From Rhodanobacteraceae bacterium (GTDB lineage: Bacteria > Pseudomonadota > Gammaproteobacteria > Xanthomonadales > SZUA-5), in contig QIMA01000335.1 in the NCBI GenBank assembly GCA_003233535.1, forward strand, positions 1 to 9,429: a stretch of DNA of 9,429 nt. The letters run 5' to 3'. A program made the translations under genes and the position numbers. This document shows positions 7,260 to 9,429 of the stretch, piece after piece (within the stretch, counting starts at the first letter, position 1; every line of letters begins with the position of its first letter). A model generated the notes under the pieces. That model searched no databases. It saw only the letters and a program-made list of their open reading frames with translations, and was not told the DNA's origin.

Positions 7260-8627
7260 TTAGTCTTTGAGCTCAACCCCAAGCGAGCGCAATTTGCGAT
7301 ACAGATGCGTACGCTCCAGACCTACCAATTTGGCCAGCTTACCGACGCTACCCTGCGCCGCCTTGAGCTGACGCAGCAAATACTCGCGCTCGAACTGCTC
7401 ACGGGCTTGGCGTAGCGGCATCCTCAGATCCAGCGCAAAGCCACCGTCTGCCGGTGGTCGCTCGACTACGCTCATGCCCAGAGCCTGTTCGGCCTCGGTG
7501 CCGTCCACCTCATCGCCCTGACCCATTATTAGCAGGCGCTGCACTAGGTTGGTTAACTCGCGGACGTTACCGGGCCAGGGGTGCTGGCGCAGTCGATTCT
7601 GCGCGGCGATACCAAAACGCCGGTAAGGCAATCTTTCCTGGGTATGAAACCAATCGGCGTAGAAAGTGAGCAACTCTGGAACGTCTTCGGGACGCTCACG
7701 CAGTGCAGGCACGCTTAGCGGGACCACCTTGAGTTGATAATAGAGGTCCTCGTTGAGCTTTCCCTGACTAACCTCTTTCTCCAGATCGCGAGAGCTCGCG
7801 GCAACAACGCGCGCGGCCAATTCCAGCGGCTGGGCGCCGCCCACGCGGCTGTAAACAAGGCGTGACAAGGCACTCGCCAAGCGACGCTGTTGCTCTTCAT
7901 CAAGCTGCGTGATCTCGTCTATGAATAGGGTTCCGCCACGCGCCTGCTCCAACAGCCCGTAGCGCACAGTCTCGCCTTCCTCGCAGCCGAACAGGGCCGC
8001 TGCGGTTCCCGCTTTTTCCACGGCCCCGGGCTGAAACTCGACATACGGACCGTCCTTGCGCGGACTGTGCGCGTGCAGGTAGCGGGCCAGATTGGATTTT
8101 CCACTGCCGGGTTCACCGGTAAGCAGCACCGGCGTTTCGTGACCCGCTACGCGCTCGGCCTGCGCGCGCAGACCCTGCATCAATCGGCTGCCGCCTAGCG
8201 GATCTAGCGGCGCCATCCGCTGGCGCTTGAGTCCCTCGTTCTCCTGGCGCATGCGGACCAGTTCCAGGTGGCGGTCTACCGTGACCAGCAGTTTGGCCAA
8301 CGACAACGGCTTCTCCAGAAAATCCACTGCGCCCAACCGGGTCGCCTCTACCGCCGTCTCAATCGTCCCGTGTCCACTCATCATGACGACGGGCATGTTT
8401 AAACCGAGCTGTTGCCACTCCTTGAGTAGGCTGATGCCATCGGTGTCGGGCATCCAAACGTCCAGCAAAACCAAGTCTGGACGAGCGCCGCGAACCGCAA
8501 TACGCGCCTGCTGAGCGCCTCCGGCAGTGGCCACCTGATAGCCTTCATCCTCCAAGATCTCCTGGACGAGGCTGCAGATATCGGGTTCATCATCGACGAT
8601 GAGCAGGTGGGCTTTGGGCATAGTCAT
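7260..8627 (-). CDS. ntrX: NtrX-like response regulator (receiver, AAA+, Fis-type HTH) lacking GAFTGA
   Basis: This is a 455-residue response regulator of the NtrC family. The receiver (about 5-120) has the acidic pair Asp12/Asp13, phosphoacceptor Asp56 (LLDVWMPDTDG), Ser84 and Lys106 (FLEKP). The AAA+ domain has Walker A GEPGSGKS (171-178), Walker B GGTLFIDE (231-238), RVGGAQP, the LRERPEDVPEL arginine region and WPGNVREL. A Fis-type helix-turn-helix fills the last 50 residues. The sigma54-contacting GAFTGA loop, expected after FGxEKG, is missing: residues 212-228 read LFGCEEGETVRYGLLEQ. That absence and the receiver sequence point to NtrX, which regulates nitrogen, redox or envelope genes in other Proteobacteria. 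No NtrY kinase gene lies directly upstream; the neighbour is divergent. Met1 and Met3 are both possible starts and neither has a strong ribosome site. NtrX is likely, another NtrC-type regulator possible. Confidence 0.85.
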   Translation of the reverse strand: MTMPKAHLLIVDDEPDICSLVQEILEDEGYQVATAGGAQQARIAVRGARPDLVLLDVWMPDTDGISLLKEWQQLGLNMPVVMMSGHGTIETAVEATRLGAVDFLEKPLSLAKLLVTVDRHLELVRMRQENEGLKRQRMAPLDPLGGSRLMQGLRAQAERVAGHETPVLLTGEPGSGKSNLARYLHAHSPRKDGPYVEFQPGAVEKAGTAAALFGCEEGETVRYGLLEQARGGTLFIDEITQLDEEQQRRLASALSRLVYSRVGGAQPLELAARVVAASSRDLEKEVSQGKLNEDLYYQLKVVPLSVPALRERPEDVPELLTFYADWFHTQERLPYRRFGIAAQNRLRQHPWPGNVRELTNLVQRLLIMGQGDEVDGTEAEQALGMSVVERPPADGGFALDLRMPLRQAREQFEREYLLRQLKAAQGSVGKLAKLVGLERTHLYRKLRSLGVELKD

Positions 8628-8762
8628 TTCGCTCGCTGCGTAGCCGCTAAGGATACCGGGTGCGTCGCGTAGAACGTGAACCCGCTGTCCTGCGCGTTGA
8701 TCTGGTGACAGCCGGTTGGCAGGAAGTCTGTCGCGGTGCTCGGCGCTGTTGTCAGTAGTCTG

Positions 8763-8781
8763 GCAGGATTAGCTATCCTGC
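8763..8781. promoter_or_regulatory. Palindrome GCAGGAT-N5-ATCCTGC in the divergent intergenic region
   Basis: Perfect 7-bp arms (8763-8769 and 8775-8781) flank TAGCT. The palindrome lies about 40 bp before the WYL regulator start. A TTGTCA at 8749-8754 could be its -35, with a -10 such as TAGCTA or TATCCT inside the palindrome, though the spacings (15 or 19 bp) are poor. An operator for autoregulation is plausible; a short hairpin with no function is also possible. Confidence 0.4.
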
Positions 8782-8817
8782 GGGGCCGCTTGGTTCTGTA
8801 GCAACCTGCGGAGCCGC
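8777..8817. repeat. 13-bp direct repeat upstream of the WYL regulator
   Basis: CCTGCGGGGCCGC at 8777-8789 recurs as CCTGCGGAGCCGC at 8805-8817 with one mismatch; the copies start 28 bp apart. The second copy contains the regulator's GGAG ribosome site. The repeat may be a pair of protein sites or a small duplication. Confidence 0.55.
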
Positions 8818-8819
8818 CG

Positions 8820-9429
8820 ATGCGTCGTGCCGATCGCTTGTTTCAACTGTTGGTCGAATTGGGCCGCAGTCGGGTTCGTACGGCGCGCCAACTCGGCGAA
8901 CGCTTAAACGTATCTGAGCGGACCATCTATCGCGACATCGCGGACCTAGTGGGCCGAGGCACTCCAATCGAGGGCGCTGCGGGTATTGGTTACAGCCTGC
9001 GTGCAGGATTTCAGGTTCCGCCGATGATGTTCGATCGCGACGAACTTGAAGCGTTGGCACTGGGCGCAGCTTGGGTCAGCGGCTACGCCGATGACGCGCT
9101 AAGTAAAGCGGCGGAACGGGTACTGGCCAAAGTCGATGCGGTGCTGCCGCAGCGTTTACGGCCACAGCTGCGGACACAAGGTCTGGAGGTGCTGTCCTTC
9201 GCCCACGACGCGGACAGCCGGCAGAATCTGACGGTCGCTCGGCGTGCGGCACAACACAGGCGCAAACTCACGGCACGTTATAGGGATCAAGAGGGTAATC
9301 CCAGCGTGCGCACGCTGTGGCCGCTGGGCCTGTTCTATTGGGGGCGTGTTTGGACTCTGGCGGCATGGTGTGAGCTACGTCAGGACTACCGCAGCTTCCG
9401 AATCGACCGCTTCGATGAGCTGGTCACCA
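8820..9429 (+). CDS. YafY-type HTH/WYL transcriptional regulator (partial, 3' end outside window)
   Basis: The frame is open to the window edge: 203 codons plus one base. The ATG at 8820 has GGAG 6 nt upstream, a strong start. Residues 4-42 form a DeoR/HTH_11-like winged helix (TARQLGERLNVSERTIYRDI, then ADL), followed by a wing region with GIGYSLRAGFQVPP. From about 135 a WYL domain begins: RRKLTARYRDQEG, then LWPLGLFYWGRVWTLAAWCELRQDYRSFRIDRF, which fits the usual PLGL...WYL.A.C..R.D.R.FR.DRI pattern with WTL in place of WYL. The position resembles E. coli YafY-type proteins of about 230 residues, so perhaps 25-30 residues are missing. WYL domains sense ligands or bind nucleic acid; nothing here shows the target. 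It is divergent from the ntrX-like gene and may regulate itself through the palindrome at 8763-8781. Confidence 0.92.
   Translation, partial: MRRADRLFQLLVELGRSRVRTARQLGERLNVSERTIYRDIADLVGRGTPIEGAAGIGYSLRAGFQVPPMMFDRDELEALALGAAWVSGYADDALSKAAERVLAKVDAVLPQRLRPQLRTQGLEVLSFAHDADSRQNLTVARRAAQHRRKLTARYRDQEGNPSVRTLWPLGLFYWGRVWTLAAWCELRQDYRSFRIDRFDELVT

Noticed and set aside
6893..7282. 129-codon minus-strand ORF between the ntrX-like gene and the histidine regulator.
   Set aside because: It is low-complexity (Ser/Ala/Arg rich), lacks a ribosome site, matches no family I know and overlaps both the response-regulator end and the operon promoter.

Overview
The window looks like chromosomal DNA of a GC-rich gammaproteobacterium, most like the Xanthomonadales and their relatives. 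The reasons are a fused HisB (phosphatase plus dehydratase), a long-form HisG, a TrpR/YerC-type regulator as first gene of the histidine operon, and an NtrX-like response regulator. The lineage call is inference from gene content and protein resemblance, not from a search.

Positions 1-6885 (minus strand) are a histidine biosynthesis operon, transcribed right to left: TrpR/YerC-type regulator, hisG, hisD, hisC, hisB, hisH, hisA, hisF. hisF runs off the left edge, and hisIE would be expected next outside the window. The genes are packed tightly: ATGA start/stop overlaps occur at regulator/hisG, hisD/hisC and hisC/hisB, and hisA overlaps hisF by 19 nt. The exception is a 165-bp gap between hisB and hisH, filled mostly by a 101-bp imperfect inverted repeat built from CCAGTGG-type units. 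All seven enzymes keep recognisable active-site residues. Together they carry PRPP and ATP through the ring-forming glutamine-dependent step (HisH/HisF) and on to histidinol and histidine; only the HisI/HisE activities are not seen here.

Just upstream of the regulator (6889-6908) is a near-palindrome resembling a trp-repressor operator. It overlaps a plausible promoter, which suggests autoregulated repression of the whole operon rather than ribosome attenuation; no His-rich leader peptide lies on the operon strand.

Positions 6918-7259 hold no gene I can name. Positions 7260-8627 (minus) encode an NtrX-like AAA+ response regulator that lacks the GAFTGA sigma54-contact motif and has no NtrY sensor gene directly upstream. 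A 192-bp divergent intergenic region with a palindrome and a 13-bp direct repeat separates it from a plus-strand YafY-type HTH/WYL regulator that runs off the right edge.

I see no tRNA, rRNA, CRISPR array, insertion sequence or defence system. The window is mainly housekeeping metabolism plus regulators; the points of interest are the candidate operator, the intra-operon repeat and the atypical NtrX.
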